Assembly (NCBI GenBank): GCA_913774845.1
Contig: CAJYJO010000032.1
Span: 1 to 51,441, forward strand
Origin: an uncultured Microbacterium sp.
Lineage (GTDB): Bacteria > Actinomycetota > Actinomycetes > Actinomycetales > Microbacteriaceae
Direction of reading: 5' to 3'
DNA length: 51,441 nucleotides
This document shows positions 1 through 8,734 of the stretch, in pieces. The position numbers were made by a program, and so were the translations under genes. The notes under the pieces are model-generated. The model saw nothing but the letters and a program-made list of their open reading frames with translations, was not told the origin of the DNA and did no database searches. How positions within the stretch are numbered: position 1 is the stretch's first letter; the number at the start of each line of letters is the position of its first letter.

Positions 1-401
1 AATGGGCCCGCACCCAAGCGGAGACCTACGAAGCCACGGGGGGCCAGGAGTCCGCCGACATGCGGGGCGTACCCATCATCGTCCTCACCACCGTCGGTGC
101 CAAAACGGGCGGCCTGCGCAAGACCGCCCTCATGCGCGTCGAGCACGACGGGAAGTACGCGGTCGTGGCATCCAAGGGCGGGGCTCCCGAGCATCCCGCC
201 TGGTACTACAACCTCGTGAAGAACCCCCGCGTCGCCCTGCAGGACGGCGGCGTGAAGAAGGAGTACGACGCGCACCAGGCCGAGGGCGCGGAGCGCGAGG
301 AGTGGTGGGGCTACGCGACCGCGGTCTGGCCCGACTACGACGAGTACCAGAAGAAGACCGACCGCCGCATCGAGCTGTTCGTGCTGGAGCCGGTCGACTG
401 A
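1..401 (+). CDS. Deazaflavin (F420)-dependent nitroreductase family protein, 5' partial
   Basis: The reading frame is open from position 3 and runs in from outside the window, so the N-terminus is missing; about 132 codons are visible. The protein shows the family core [12 protein letters not shown], then [26 protein letters not shown] in outline (small split-barrel fold) and the usual ELFVLEP-like end. Known members (Ddn of Mycobacterium, DUF385 family, about 140-150 residues) bind deazaflavin F420 and reduce nitro compounds or quinones. The substrate here cannot be told. An internal ATG at 60 would give a protein lacking the conserved segment YEATGGQES, so it is not the real start. The family is sure; the function is general. 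Confidence 0.88.
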   Translation, partial: WARTQAETYEATGGQESADMRGVPIIVLTTVGAKTGGLRKTALMRVEHDGKYAVVASKGGAPEHPAWYYNLVKNPRVALQDGGVKKEYDAHQAEGAEREEWWGYATAVWPDYDEYQKKTDRRIELFVLEPVD

Positions 402-426
402 CACATCGCCTCACCTGTCTCGGCGG

Positions 427-652
427 AGGTCCCTGAGCCCGTCGAAGGGACCGGGCGTCGTGCGGGGTCCGGTGGCTTCGACAGGCTCAGCCACCTCGGG
501 AGCGAGCCCAGCCATCCGGCTCGGGGGAGGTTTCTGAGCCCGTCGTAGGGGCGGGCGTCGTGCGGGGTCCGGTGGCTTCGACAGGCTCAGCCACCTCGGG
601 AGCGAGCCCAGCCACCTGGCTCGGAGGTCCCTGAGCCCGTCGAAGGGACCGG
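427..652. repeat. REP-like intergenic repeat cluster
   Basis: A 62-bp direct repeat (453-514 and 553-614, exactly 100 bp apart) alternates with a shorter module containing CTGAGCCCGTCGAAG (near 433, 536 degenerate, 631). Each long copy carries GGTGGCT-N11-AGCCACC, a 7-bp hairpin whose loop reads TCGACAGGCTC. The two modules are reverse complements of each other with one mismatch (CTTCGACAGGCTCAG versus CTTCGACGGGCTCAG), as in bipartite REP/BIME elements. This fills most of the 440 bp between the first two genes. Confidence 0.75.
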
Positions 653-829
653 ATGCCGCGGGTGAAAACCTCACACGAACCCCGCCGCCGCGTGAGAGAA
701 ACGTTCGCCGGGGGTAACGCCGGGGCGAGGGCAGGGGAAACCTCGGCTGCTTAGCGTCGGGGCATGGCCCGCTCGAACCCCGCAACCGGAACGAAACACG
801 CCGCTGACGCCTCGGCAAAGTCCGCCGCG

Positions 830-835
830 TACGGT
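830..835 (+). promoter_or_regulatory. Candidate -10 box for leaderless nirB transcript
   Basis: TACGGT lies exactly 6 nt before the ATG at 842, the spacing expected when transcription starts at the start codon. A second box, TAGCGT (752-757), lies exactly 6 nt before the in-frame ATG at 764, so two promoters or two starts are possible. No convincing Shine-Dalgarno precedes either ATG. Confidence 0.5.
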
Positions 836-841
836 GACGGC

Positions 842-3421
842 ATGCTCCACCCCGCGTCCTCCGGCACCGTCGTCGTGGTCGGCGCGGGCATGGTGGCCCA
901 CCGCTTCGTCGAGAGCCTCACCAGCCGCGACACCGACGGCCGTTGGTCGATCACCGTGCTCGGCGACGAGGCCCGCGGCCCCTACGACCGGGTCGGTCTC
1001 AGCGGTGTCTTCAGCGGGAAGACCCACGACGACCTCCTGCTCGACCCGGCGGTCCTCGATCACGACCGTGTACGGGTGCACACCGACGCCCGCGTCACGA
1101 AGATCGACCGCGCCGCCCGCACTGTCACCACGGCCGGCGGCTCGACCCACTCCTACGACCGCCTCGTGCTCGCCACCGGCTCCTACGCCGCACGCCTCGC
1201 GCTCGACGGCTTCGACCACCGGGGCTGCTTCGTCTACCGCACGCTCGACGACGTCGCCGGCATGCGGGCGTGGATCGCGCAGCGTTCGGCGCAGCTCGGT
1301 CGTCCCCTCCGCGGTGCGGTCGTCGGCGGCGGCCTGCTCGGACTCGAGGCGGCCGGCGCGCTGCAGGCCGAGGGTGTCTCGCCCTTCGTGCTGCAGTCGA
1401 ACGAGCGCCTCATGTCGGCGCAGCTCGACCTGGGCGGCGCGAAGGCGCTGCAGCGGCTCATCGAGGCGCGCGGCATCGAGGTGCGCACGCAGTCGGTGAC
1501 GACCCGGGTGGATGCCGACAAGACCGGCGCCGTGTGCGGCCTGGAGCTTCGCGACGGCACGTGGGAGGCCGTCGACATCGTCGTGTTCACGGTCGGCGTG
1601 CGCCCCCGCGATGAGCTCGCCCGCACCGCGGATCTCGCGGTCGACACCCGCGGCGGTGTTGTCATCGACGCGGGGTGCGACACGTCCGACCCGGCGATCC
1701 TCGCGATCGGCGAGGTCGCCAGCTTCGACGGCCAGGTCATCGGCCTCGTCGCCCCGGGCTACGCCATGGCCGAGGTCGCAGCGACCCGCCTGCTGGGTGG
1801 CGAAGCCGCGTTCGACGGCTTCGACACCTCGGCGAAACTCAAGCTCTCGGGCGTCGAGGTCGCGAGCTTCGGCGACGCGTTCGCCGAGACGCCGAACGCC
1901 CTCGACGTCACGTACGCCGATCCGATCTCGGGCGTCTACAAGAAGCTCGTGCTGAGCGACGACGCGCGGACACTGCTCGGCGGCATCCTGGTCGGCGACG
2001 CCTCGGCCTACACGTCCCTCCGTCCGCTGGTCGGTCGCGCGCTCGGCGGCGACCCCGCCGCATACCTCATGCCGTCCGACCTCGCGCCCGCCCCGCAGGG
2101 CGATCTGCCGGGGGATGCCATCGTCTGCTCCTGCAACGGCGTCACCGCCGACACGGTCCGGGGTGCGGTCACCGAGCACGACTGCGCGGATGCCGCCGAG
2201 GTCAAGGCGTGCACGAAGGCCGGGGCCGCTTGCGGCTCGTGCTTCACGCTGGTGAAGAAGCTCGTGGCGACCGAGCTCGCGGCATCCGGAAAAGAGGTCT
2301 CGAACGGCCTGTGCGAGCACTTCGCCTTCACCCGCGCGCAGCTCTTCGACGCCGTCCGCATCTCGGAGCTCAAGACCTTCACGTCGATCGTCGAGCGCTT
2401 CGGCACCGGCCGCGGGTGCGACATCTGCAAGCCGGCGCTGGCGAGCATCCTGGCGAGCCTGTACTCGGAGCATGTGCTGGACGGCGAGCTCGCGACGATG
2501 CAGGACACCAACGACCACGTCATGGCCAACATCCAGCGCGACGGCACCTACAGCGTCGTCCCGCGCATCGCGGGCGGCGAGATCACCCCCGACGGTCTCG
2601 TCGTGATCGGCGAGGTCGCCCGCGACTTCGGGCTCTACACGAAGATCACCGGCGGCCAGCGCATCGACATGTTCGGCGCCCGCCTCGAGCAGCTGCCCGC
2701 GATCTGGAAGCGTCTCGTCGACGCCGGATTCGAGTCGGGACAGGCGTACGGCAAGTCCCTCCGCACGGTGAAATCGTGCGTCGGACAGACGTGGTGCCGC
2801 TACGGCGTGCAGGACTCCGTCGGCATGGCCGTGCAGCTCGAACTCCGCTATCGGGGCCTGCGCTCGCCGCACAAGATCAAGTTCGGCGTCTCGGGCTGCG
2901 CGCGCGAGTGCGCCGAGGCTCGCGGCAAAGACGTCGGCGTCATCGCCACCGAGGCCGGCTGGAACATGTACGTCGGCGGCAACGGCGGCTTCACCCCGCG
3001 TCACGCGGTGTTGTTCGCCGAGGGGCTCGACGACGACGGACTGCTCCAGGCGATCGACCGCTTCCTGATGTTCTACATCCGCACCGCCGACCGGCTGCAG
3101 CGCACGGCTCCGTGGGTGGAGGACTACGAGGGCGGCCTCGAGGCGCTGAAGGGCGTCGTGTTCGACGACACGCTCGGCATCGCCGAAGACCTCGACCGCG
3201 CCATGGCCGCGCACATCGACAACTACGAGGACGAGTGGGCCGCGACCCTCGCCGACCCCGAGAAGCTCAAGCGCTTCCAGAGCTTCGTCAACGCCCCCGA
3301 GGTCGCCGACCCCTCGCTCGCCTATGTCGCCGAGCGCGGCCAGGCCCGACCCGCCACCGACGAGGAGCGCGCCTCGGGCGCGGTCTTCATCGGCGGCACG
3401 ACCCTGGCGGTGCGCTCATGA
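842..3421 (+). CDS. nirB: Assimilatory nitrite reductase NAD(P)H, large subunit
   Basis: Reduces nitrite to ammonium in the cytoplasm with NirD. From the ATG at 842 it has 859 residues, close to the usual 850. Order: FAD/NAD(P)H reductase domain (VVVVGAGMVAHRF at the N-terminus, about 8-320); BFD-type [2Fe-2S] region beginning CSC at 429-431 and ending CGSC; a second Cys pair CDIC; then the siroheme/[4Fe-4S] module with Cys 646 and 652 (SCVGQTWC) and Cys 686 and 690 (GCARECAE). The in-frame ATG at 764 would add 26 residues, but GC at third codon positions falls to about three quarters in 764-841 against nearly 100% after it, and homologues begin about eight residues before the FAD motif, so 842 is preferred. 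It overlaps nirD by ATGA. Confidence 0.95.
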   Translation: MLHPASSGTVVVVGAGMVAHRFVESLTSRDTDGRWSITVLGDEARGPYDRVGLSGVFSGKTHDDLLLDPAVLDHDRVRVHTDARVTKIDRAARTVTTAGGSTHSYDRLVLATGSYAARLALDGFDHRGCFVYRTLDDVAGMRAWIAQRSAQLGRPLRGAVVGGGLLGLEAAGALQAEGVSPFVLQSNERLMSAQLDLGGAKALQRLIEARGIEVRTQSVTTRVDADKTGAVCGLELRDGTWEAVDIVVFTVGVRPRDELARTADLAVDTRGGVVIDAGCDTSDPAILAIGEVASFDGQVIGLVAPGYAMAEVAATRLLGGEAAFDGFDTSAKLKLSGVEVASFGDAFAETPNALDVTYADPISGVYKKLVLSDDARTLLGGILVGDASAYTSLRPLVGRALGGDPAAYLMPSDLAPAPQGDLPGDAIVCSCNGVTADTVRGAVTEHDCADAAEVKACTKAGAACGSCFTLVKKLVATELAASGKEVSNGLCEHFAFTRAQLFDAVRISELKTFTSIVERFGTGRGCDICKPALASILASLYSEHVLDGELATMQDTNDHVMANIQRDGTYSVVPRIAGGEITPDGLVVIGEVARDFGLYTKITGGQRIDMFGARLEQLPAIWKRLVDAGFESGQAYGKSLRTVKSCVGQTWCRYGVQDSVGMAVQLELRYRGLRSPHKIKFGVSGCARECAEARGKDVGVIATEAGWNMYVGGNGGFTPRHAVLFAEGLDDDGLLQAIDRFLMFYIRTADRLQRTAPWVEDYEGGLEALKGVVFDDTLGIAEDLDRAMAAHIDNYEDEWAATLADPEKLKRFQSFVNAPEVADPSLAYVAERGQARPATDEERASGAVFIGGTTLAVRS

Positions 3422-3810
3422 CGATCCTGGATGCCACGACCCCCGACGCCGCGACCACGGCGACGCCCGGGTGGACCCGCGTGTGCCGCGTCGACGACCT
3501 GCTCGTGGAGCGCGGGGCGGCGGCGCTCATCGGCGACCGGCAGATCGCCCTGTTCCGCACCTACGACGGCCGCTTCTACGCCACCGACCAGATCGACCCG
3601 TTCAGTGGAGCCGCGATCCTGTCGCGCGGCATCGTCGGCGACCGCGGGGGAGTGCCGACCGTGGCCTCGCCGATGTACAAGCAGGTGTTCGACTTGCGCA
3701 CCGGCGCGTGCCTCGACACCCAGGGAAAAGAGCCGCTGTCGGTGCGCGTGCACCCCGTGAGCGTCCGCGACGGCGACGTGTTCGTCCGCATCGAAGGAGA
3801 CCACCGATGA
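3418..3810 (+). CDS. nirD: Nitrite reductase small subunit
   Basis: 130 residues, Rieske-like beta fold. The segment QIDPFSGAAILSRGIVGDRG followed by VASPMYKQVFDLRTG is diagnostic of NirD. As in characterised NirD proteins, the Cys/His ligands of true Rieske proteins are absent, so it should not bind a [2Fe-2S] cluster by itself; it is the partner subunit of NirB. The ATG overlaps the nirB stop (ATGA, 3418-3421), and its own stop overlaps the next start, implying coupled translation. Confidence 0.93.
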   Translation: MTILDATTPDAATTATPGWTRVCRVDDLLVERGAAALIGDRQIALFRTYDGRFYATDQIDPFSGAAILSRGIVGDRGGVPTVASPMYKQVFDLRTGACLDTQGKEPLSVRVHPVSVRDGDVFVRIEGDHR

Positions 3811-5042
3811 TCGCTCTCGCAGGACTCGACCTCACCGACCGGCTCGTCGTCTGCGTCGGCGGCGGCTCCGTCGCCGAACGCCGCATCGCGCGGCTGCGGG
3901 CCGCCGGTGCCCGGGTGCGGCTCATAGCCCCCGTCGCGACCGCGCAGCTGACCGCGCTCGCCGCGGAAGGTGCGATCGAGTGGCACGCCCGGGCCTTCGA
4001 GCCCACCGATCTGGACGGTGCCTGGTTCTGTCACACGGCCACGGGCTCGGCATCCGTCGACGCGGCCGTCGTGGACGCCGCCGAGGCCCGCCGCGTGTGG
4101 TGCGTCAACGCCGGACACGGGGGCAAGGGCACCGCGCGTCTGGCCGCCGAGACCACCAGCGGCGACGTCATGGTCGGCGTGGTCTCGACCGCCGGCGCCG
4201 ACCCGCGCCGCACCGTCGCCGTGCGCGACGCCATCGCCCAGCGCCTCACTGAGGGCGCTCTTCCGCTCCGCCGCCGACGTCGCCCGCTCGTGGGGAGTGT
4301 GGCGCTCGTCGGCGGCGGTCCCGGCCCGATCGACCTCATGACGGTGCGCGCCCGCGCTCTGCTCGCCGAGGCCGACGTCGTCGTGCACGACCGGCTCGGG
4401 CCCACCGGCGTCCTCGCCGAGCTCGGCGACGACGTCGAACTCATCGACGTCGGCAAACGCCCGCAGCACCACCCCGTGCCGCAGGACGAGATCAACGCGA
4501 TTCTGGTCGACCGCGCCGCGAAGGGCCTGCGGGTCGTGCGGCTGAAGGGCGGAGACCCCTTCGTCTACGGTCGCGGCGGCGAAGAGGTCCTCGCGTGCCG
4601 GGCCGCCGGCATCCCGGTCGAGGTCGTTCCGGGCATCTCCAGCGCCATCGCCGTGCCGTCCGCGGCGGGGGTTCCCGTCACGCACCGTGGTGTGGCCGGT
4701 ACCCTGCACGTTGTGAACGGTCAGGACACCCCGAGCGAGGCGACCCTCGCCGCGCTGCGCGACGACAGCGCCACGGTGGTCGCGCTGATGGGCGTGAGCG
4801 CCCTGCCGCGCTTTGTCGCCGCGGCCCGCGCGGCCGGTGCCCCCGACACCCGACCGGTCGCCTTCGTCGAGAACGGCCACACCCCCGCCCAGCGCACGAT
4901 CCGCACGACCCTCGGTGCGGCGATCCAGGATGCCGAGGCCCACCGCCTCGCCAACCCCGCGGTCCTCGTGTTCGGCGAGGTGGCCCGCGCCGACCTGCTC
5001 CTTCCCGCCGCGGTCGCGGCGCACGGGGAGGGCATCGGGTGA
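3807..5042 (+). CDS. cobA: Siroheme synthase: precorrin-2 dehydrogenase fused to uroporphyrinogen-III C-methyltransferase
   Basis: 411 residues. The N-terminal half (1-150) has a Rossmann motif VVCVGGGSVAERR and resembles the dehydrogenase/ferrochelatase domain of CysG, with a shortened linker and helical part. The C-terminal half (about 165-400) is a SAM-dependent tetrapyrrole methylase with VGGGPGPIDLMTVRA, LKGGDPFVYGRGGEE and PVTHRG, converting uroporphyrinogen III to precorrin-2. Together these make sirohydrochlorin from uroporphyrinogen III, the cofactor route for NirB. E. coli CysG is about 457 residues; the 45-residue deficit and the separate chelatase two genes downstream suggest the N-terminal domain mainly does the dehydrogenation. 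Overlaps both neighbours by 4 bp. Confidence 0.93.
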   Translation: MIALAGLDLTDRLVVCVGGGSVAERRIARLRAAGARVRLIAPVATAQLTALAAEGAIEWHARAFEPTDLDGAWFCHTATGSASVDAAVVDAAEARRVWCVNAGHGGKGTARLAAETTSGDVMVGVVSTAGADPRRTVAVRDAIAQRLTEGALPLRRRRRPLVGSVALVGGGPGPIDLMTVRARALLAEADVVVHDRLGPTGVLAELGDDVELIDVGKRPQHHPVPQDEINAILVDRAAKGLRVVRLKGGDPFVYGRGGEEVLACRAAGIPVEVVPGISSAIAVPSAAGVPVTHRGVAGTLHVVNGQDTPSEATLAALRDDSATVVALMGVSALPRFVAAARAAGAPDTRPVAFVENGHTPAQRTIRTTLGAAIQDAEAHRLANPAVLVFGEVARADLLLPAAVAAHGEGIG

Positions 5043-6178
5043 CAGCCCCCGCGCGGACGATCAGCACGGTGCTCCTCGGATGCACCGTGCTGCTCCCCGT
5101 CGACCGCCGGTCGGGGGAGCTGTCGGCCGCGCTCGAGCGTCACGGTGCCCGCGTGCGCATCGCCCCGGCGCTGACGATCATTCCCCACGTCGACGACGAG
5201 GAGCTCATCGCGAGCACGCGCCGTCTCGTCGCCGATCCGCCCGACGTGGTCGTGGCCACGACCGGCGTCGGCTTCCGCGGGTGGATGGAGACCGCCGACG
5301 AAGCGGGACTGCACGACGAACTCAGCGCGGTGCTGCAGCGCGCCCGGATCGTCGCGCGCGGACCGAAGGCGCGCGGAGCGATCCAGCAGGCCGGGTTCGA
5401 GGCCGACTGGGTCGCCGAGAGCGAGACGTCGGCGGAGCTGCGCGACTTCCTGGTCGCCGAGGGCATCGACGGGCTGCACGTGGCCGTGCAGCACCACGGG
5501 TCCGGGGCCGACGGTCTCGACGAGGCCTTCGAGGCAGCTGCAGCGCGCGTGACGAGTCTCACGATCTACCGGTGGGGCCCGCCGCCGGACCCGGAGGTCG
5601 TCGCGGCCTCCACGCGCCAGGTCGCCCGCGGCGAGATCGACGCCGTGCTGTTCACCTCGGCCCCCGCGGCACGCGAGTGGGTCCTCGCCGCGGAACGCGC
5701 CGACGCGCTCGCCGGCGTGGCATCCCGTGCCCGGGACGGGCGTCTCCTCGTCGCCGCCGTGGGCCCGATCACCGCGGGGCCCCTGCAGGACGTCGGCATC
5801 GACCCCCTCGTGCCCGACCGCGGCCGCCTCGGTGCACTCGTGCGCGCCGTCGTGACGCACTACGGCGGAGTCGACGCGACCTTCATCCCGACCACGGCCG
5901 GGCGGCTCGGCATCCGGTCCTCGGGGATCGTGCTCGACGGCGTCTTCACCGCCCTGCCGCGCACCGGCGTCGAGATCCTGCGCGCGCTCGCCCGTCAGCC
6001 CGGCGCCGTCGTCTCGCGCGCCGACCTGACCGCGGCACTGTCGACCGCCGACGCCAGCGGTCACGCCGTGGAGGTGGCCGTGGCGCGCACGCGGGATGCG
6101 CTGGGCGGCATCGATCTCATCCGCACCGTCTACAAGCGCGGATACCGCCTGGATGTGATCGACGAGGAGGACTCGTGA
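5039..6178 (+). CDS. hemD: Uroporphyrinogen-III synthase with C-terminal winged-helix domain
   Basis: 379 residues from a GTG overlapping the previous stop (GTGA). Residues about 10-275 form the bilobal HemD fold, which closes the linear tetrapyrrole hydroxymethylbilane to uroporphyrinogen III. Signs include the weakly conserved VVVATTGVGFRGWME and the later FTSAPAAREWV with a GPITAGPL-type segment. Residues about 296-379 form an OmpR-type winged helix (REPEAT-like wing ending LIRTVYKRGYRLDV). This fusion is known in actinobacterial nitrogen-assimilation clusters. It could be an enzyme, a DNA-binding regulator of the operon, or both. Position inside the siroheme operon supports involvement in cofactor supply. 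Confidence 0.9.
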   Translation: MTAPARTISTVLLGCTVLLPVDRRSGELSAALERHGARVRIAPALTIIPHVDDEELIASTRRLVADPPDVVVATTGVGFRGWMETADEAGLHDELSAVLQRARIVARGPKARGAIQQAGFEADWVAESETSAELRDFLVAEGIDGLHVAVQHHGSGADGLDEAFEAAAARVTSLTIYRWGPPPDPEVVAASTRQVARGEIDAVLFTSAPAAREWVLAAERADALAGVASRARDGRLLVAAVGPITAGPLQDVGIDPLVPDRGRLGALVRAVVTHYGGVDATFIPTTAGRLGIRSSGIVLDGVFTALPRTGVEILRALARQPGAVVSRADLTAALSTADASGHAVEVAVARTRDALGGIDLIRTVYKRGYRLDVIDEEDS

Positions 6179-7110
6179 CCGCTGTACTCATCGCCTGCGC
6201 CCACGGCACCCGGTTCGAGGAGGGCCGGGTCGTCGTGCGCGAGCTGCTCGACGTGCTGCGCGCGACCGCCCCCCACGGTATCGAGGTGCTCGAGGCGTAC
6301 GTCGACGTGCACGGGCCGTACGTGACCGACGTCGTGGCCGCCGCTCGCGAGCGCACCTCCGACATCGTGATCGTGCCGCTGCTGCTGTCGACCGGGTATC
6401 ACACCGAGGTCGACCTCGTGGAGGCGGCCGACGGTCTGCCCCTCGCCCCGGCGCTCGGACCGCACCCGGTGCTCGCGGAGATCCTCGCCGATCGTGTCCG
6501 CGCGACCGGCGCCGCCCCCGACGACACGGTCGTGCTCGCCGCGGCCGGCTCCACCCGCCCCGGCGCAGTCGTCGACGTGGAGCGCACGGCCGAGATGATG
6601 CGCGACGCGGGCATCACCGCGCCCATCGTGACCGCCTACGCCGCCGCGTCCGAGCCGCGGATCCCGGATGCCGTGCACACGGCGCGCGCGGCCGGGCACC
6701 GCACGGTCGCGGCGAGCTACGTGCTCGCCCCCGGGCACTTCTCACGCGTGATCGAGAAGGCCGAGGCCGACCTCACCTCGGAGCCGATCGGCGCCGACCC
6801 GCGGCTCGCCGAGATCGTCTGGGAGCGGTGGCGCGAGGCGCGCGCGGACGCGGCTGCCGCGGCGGTTGCGGCCGTCGGGGCGAGCGGCGGCGCGGGCGCT
6901 GTGTCCGTCGCGGGCCGGTCGGAGGTCCTCGGCGCCGGCGCGGCTGACCCGTCCGTGACCCCGACCCGGCGACGTGCCCTGCACCGGATCGCGCGGGTGA
7001 CCGCCCGCGTCCTGGGCGGAGCGCTCCTCGCGGCCCTGGTCGCCATCGTGCTCCTCGCCGCCGCGGGCCTCTCCTCGGACCGGGGAGTGCGCCGACGTCG
7101 CCGCGCCTGA
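6175..7110 (+). CDS. Sirohydrochlorin chelatase (CbiX/SirB family) with a membrane tail
   Basis: 311 residues from a GTG overlapping the hemD stop. ACAHGTRFEEG near the N-terminus holds the metal-binding His of the CbiX family, and STGYHTEVDL and YVLAPGHFSRVIE mark the paired half-domains. It should insert Fe2+ into sirohydrochlorin to give siroheme as the last step of the operon. Family members usually end near residue 240. Here about 70 residues follow: an Ala/Gly-rich linker, a basic stretch, a hydrophobic run at about 279-299, and an Arg-rich end. This looks like a tail anchor with the cytoplasmic enzyme in front. No internal stop or frameshift separates the two parts. Confidence 0.88.
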   Translation: MTAVLIACAHGTRFEEGRVVVRELLDVLRATAPHGIEVLEAYVDVHGPYVTDVVAAARERTSDIVIVPLLLSTGYHTEVDLVEAADGLPLAPALGPHPVLAEILADRVRATGAAPDDTVVLAAAGSTRPGAVVDVERTAEMMRDAGITAPIVTAYAAASEPRIPDAVHTARAAGHRTVAASYVLAPGHFSRVIEKAEADLTSEPIGADPRLAEIVWERWREARADAAAAAVAAVGASGGAGAVSVAGRSEVLGAGAADPSVTPTRRRALHRIARVTARVLGGALLAALVAIVLLAAAGLSSDRGVRRRRRA

Positions 7111-7133
7111 GAGGTCGGCCGAGGCGACGCGGG

Positions 7134-7139
7134 TAGGGT
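7134..7139 (+). promoter_or_regulatory. Candidate -10 box for the perM-like gene
   Basis: TAGGGT ends 11 nt before the ATG at 7151 and no Shine-Dalgarno is visible, so the leader would be only a few nucleotides long. Confidence 0.4.
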
Positions 7140-7150
7140 CTGACTCGCCC

Positions 7151-8683
7151 ATGCATCGCCTCCTCATCGCCCTCCTCGCCGCCCTCGACGCCGTGCTGGC
7201 CGCCGCGGGCGGCATCGCGGTGGTGCTCGCCCCGCTCACCCTGCTGTGGGTGTTCGGCCTGGGCGACCCCGACTGGTCGGCGCTGTGGCCCGCCTCCGCG
7301 GCCGTGTGGCACCTGGGCCATCTCGTGCCCCTGACGGTCACCCTGCCCGACACGTACCTCGCGGCGACCGGCATCGATCCGACGTTCGCGAGCTTCACCC
7401 TCTCGCTCGCCCCGCTCGCCTTCGCCGCCTTCACCGGCCTGTTCGCCGCCCGCTCGGGCGCACGCGCGGCCGAGGCGGGGGCGGCCCTGACCGGGTGGCT
7501 CTCCGGCTCACTGGTGTTCGCCGGCCTCGCGACCGTGGTCGCCCTCTCGTCGACCGCCGCGCTCGTGGCATCCGAGACCTGGGTGGAGATCCTCCTCCCG
7601 TCGCTGATCTTCCTCGTGCCCTCGTTCGTCGGCGCGGTCGTCGGCTCGTGGCGGGTCGGCGACGACGGTCCGATCGACGCCCTGCGCGCGCGACTGGACC
7701 GGCTTCCGCACGCGTGGGCCGAGGTCCCGGCGCTCGCGCTGCGCGGCGTCGCGCTCACCACGCTCGGACTCGTGGCGGTCGGCGCGGTCGTCGTCGTCGC
7801 GGGACTGATCGCCCGCTCCACCCAGGTCATCGGTCTGTACCAGGCGAGCAACGCCGACGGCATCGGCGCCACGGTCATCGCGCTCGGTCAGCTCGTCTAC
7901 CTGCCCACCCTCGTGCTCTGGGCCCTCGCCTTCGTCGCCGGCCCCGGCTTCGCCCTCGGCACCGACACGGCCGTGACCCCCGCGGCGACCCAGGTCGGAG
8001 CCCTCCCCGGCATCCCCGTGCTCGGCGCGGTGCCCGACTCCACGTCGTCGTGGCTCCTGCTCCTGGTGCTGCTGCCGATCGGGGTGGGCGCGCTCACCGG
8101 GTGGATTCTCCGGGGCCGGATGCCGCTGACCTCCGGTCACGATCCGCTCGCGCCGCGCCTGGTGCTGGGGATCGCGGTCGCCGTGCTCACCGGCGGCGTC
8201 GGAGCGCTCGCCGCGGTCGTCTCCAGCGGTGCGATCGGCCCCGGTCGTCTCGCCGAGACCGGACCGCAGCCGGGGCCCCTCGCCCTCGCCCTCGGGCTGG
8301 AGACGCTGCTGGGCCTGCTGATCCTGCTGCTCAGCCCGCGGTTCGGCGCCGAGCCCGCCGACCATCGGGCCGAGGTCGCGCGCGACACCCCGGAGTTCTC
8401 GTTCGCCGCGCGCACGCACCTGCCGTTCGACCGCGACGAGCACATGACCGGTCCCACCCCCACAGCGTCCGTCCCCGGCCGGGGGATCGCGTCCGAGGTC
8501 TGGCCGAGCACCTATCGCGATCCGGATGTCGTCCTCCCCGAGCCACCCGCGAAGCCCGCGCCGGCCGACGCCGCCGACAGCCCGGCGTCGAGCAGCGACG
8601 GCGCACCGACCGACGACGAGGTCCGCGCGCGCATCCGGGCCGCGTGGGCGGCATCCGGGGACGACACCCAGCCGCGACACTGA
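7151..8683 (+). CDS. DUF6350 / PerM-like integral membrane protein
   Basis: 510 residues with roughly eight to nine hydrophobic segments between residues 5 and 400, then a hydrophilic, Pro/Ala/Asp-rich cytoplasmic tail of about 110 residues. Immediately downstream lie purN and purH, the same order as perM-purN-purH (Rv0955-0957) in Mycobacterium tuberculosis, where PerM is a membrane protein needed for cell division under low magnesium. I recognise it by topology and synteny and cannot point to catalytic residues. A direct role in purine synthesis is unlikely; the link is positional. Confidence 0.82.
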   Translation: MHRLLIALLAALDAVLAAAGGIAVVLAPLTLLWVFGLGDPDWSALWPASAAVWHLGHLVPLTVTLPDTYLAATGIDPTFASFTLSLAPLAFAAFTGLFAARSGARAAEAGAALTGWLSGSLVFAGLATVVALSSTAALVASETWVEILLPSLIFLVPSFVGAVVGSWRVGDDGPIDALRARLDRLPHAWAEVPALALRGVALTTLGLVAVGAVVVVAGLIARSTQVIGLYQASNADGIGATVIALGQLVYLPTLVLWALAFVAGPGFALGTDTAVTPAATQVGALPGIPVLGAVPDSTSSWLLLLVLLPIGVGALTGWILRGRMPLTSGHDPLAPRLVLGIAVAVLTGGVGALAAVVSSGAIGPGRLAETGPQPGPLALALGLETLLGLLILLLSPRFGAEPADHRAEVARDTPEFSFAARTHLPFDRDEHMTGPTPTASVPGRGIASEVWPSTYRDPDVVLPEPPAKPAPADAADSPASSSDGAPTDDEVRARIRAAWAASGDDTQPRH

Positions 8684-8722
8684 GGGGGGCGACGCGCGCC
8701 CGCGCGGTCGGACGCACCTGCG

Positions 8723-8728
8723 TAGACT
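8723..8728 (+). promoter_or_regulatory. Leaderless -10 box for purN
   Basis: TAGACT is followed by exactly 6 nt and the GTG start at 8735; no Shine-Dalgarno is present. Confidence 0.6.
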
Positions 8729-8734
8729 GTCGGC

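Noticed and set aside
693-800. GlnR-like half-sites (GAAAC at 698, 737, 793; GTAAC at 714) upstream of nirB
   Set aside because: Nitrogen control would make sense, but the spacings do not fit the regular 6-nt gaps of GlnR boxes; left as unproven.
671-3214. 847-codon open frame on the minus strand opposite nirB, and many similar long antisense frames
   Set aside because: Composition is that of a high-GC shadow (Arg/Ala/Gly/His-rich, no motifs) of a certain gene on the other strand.
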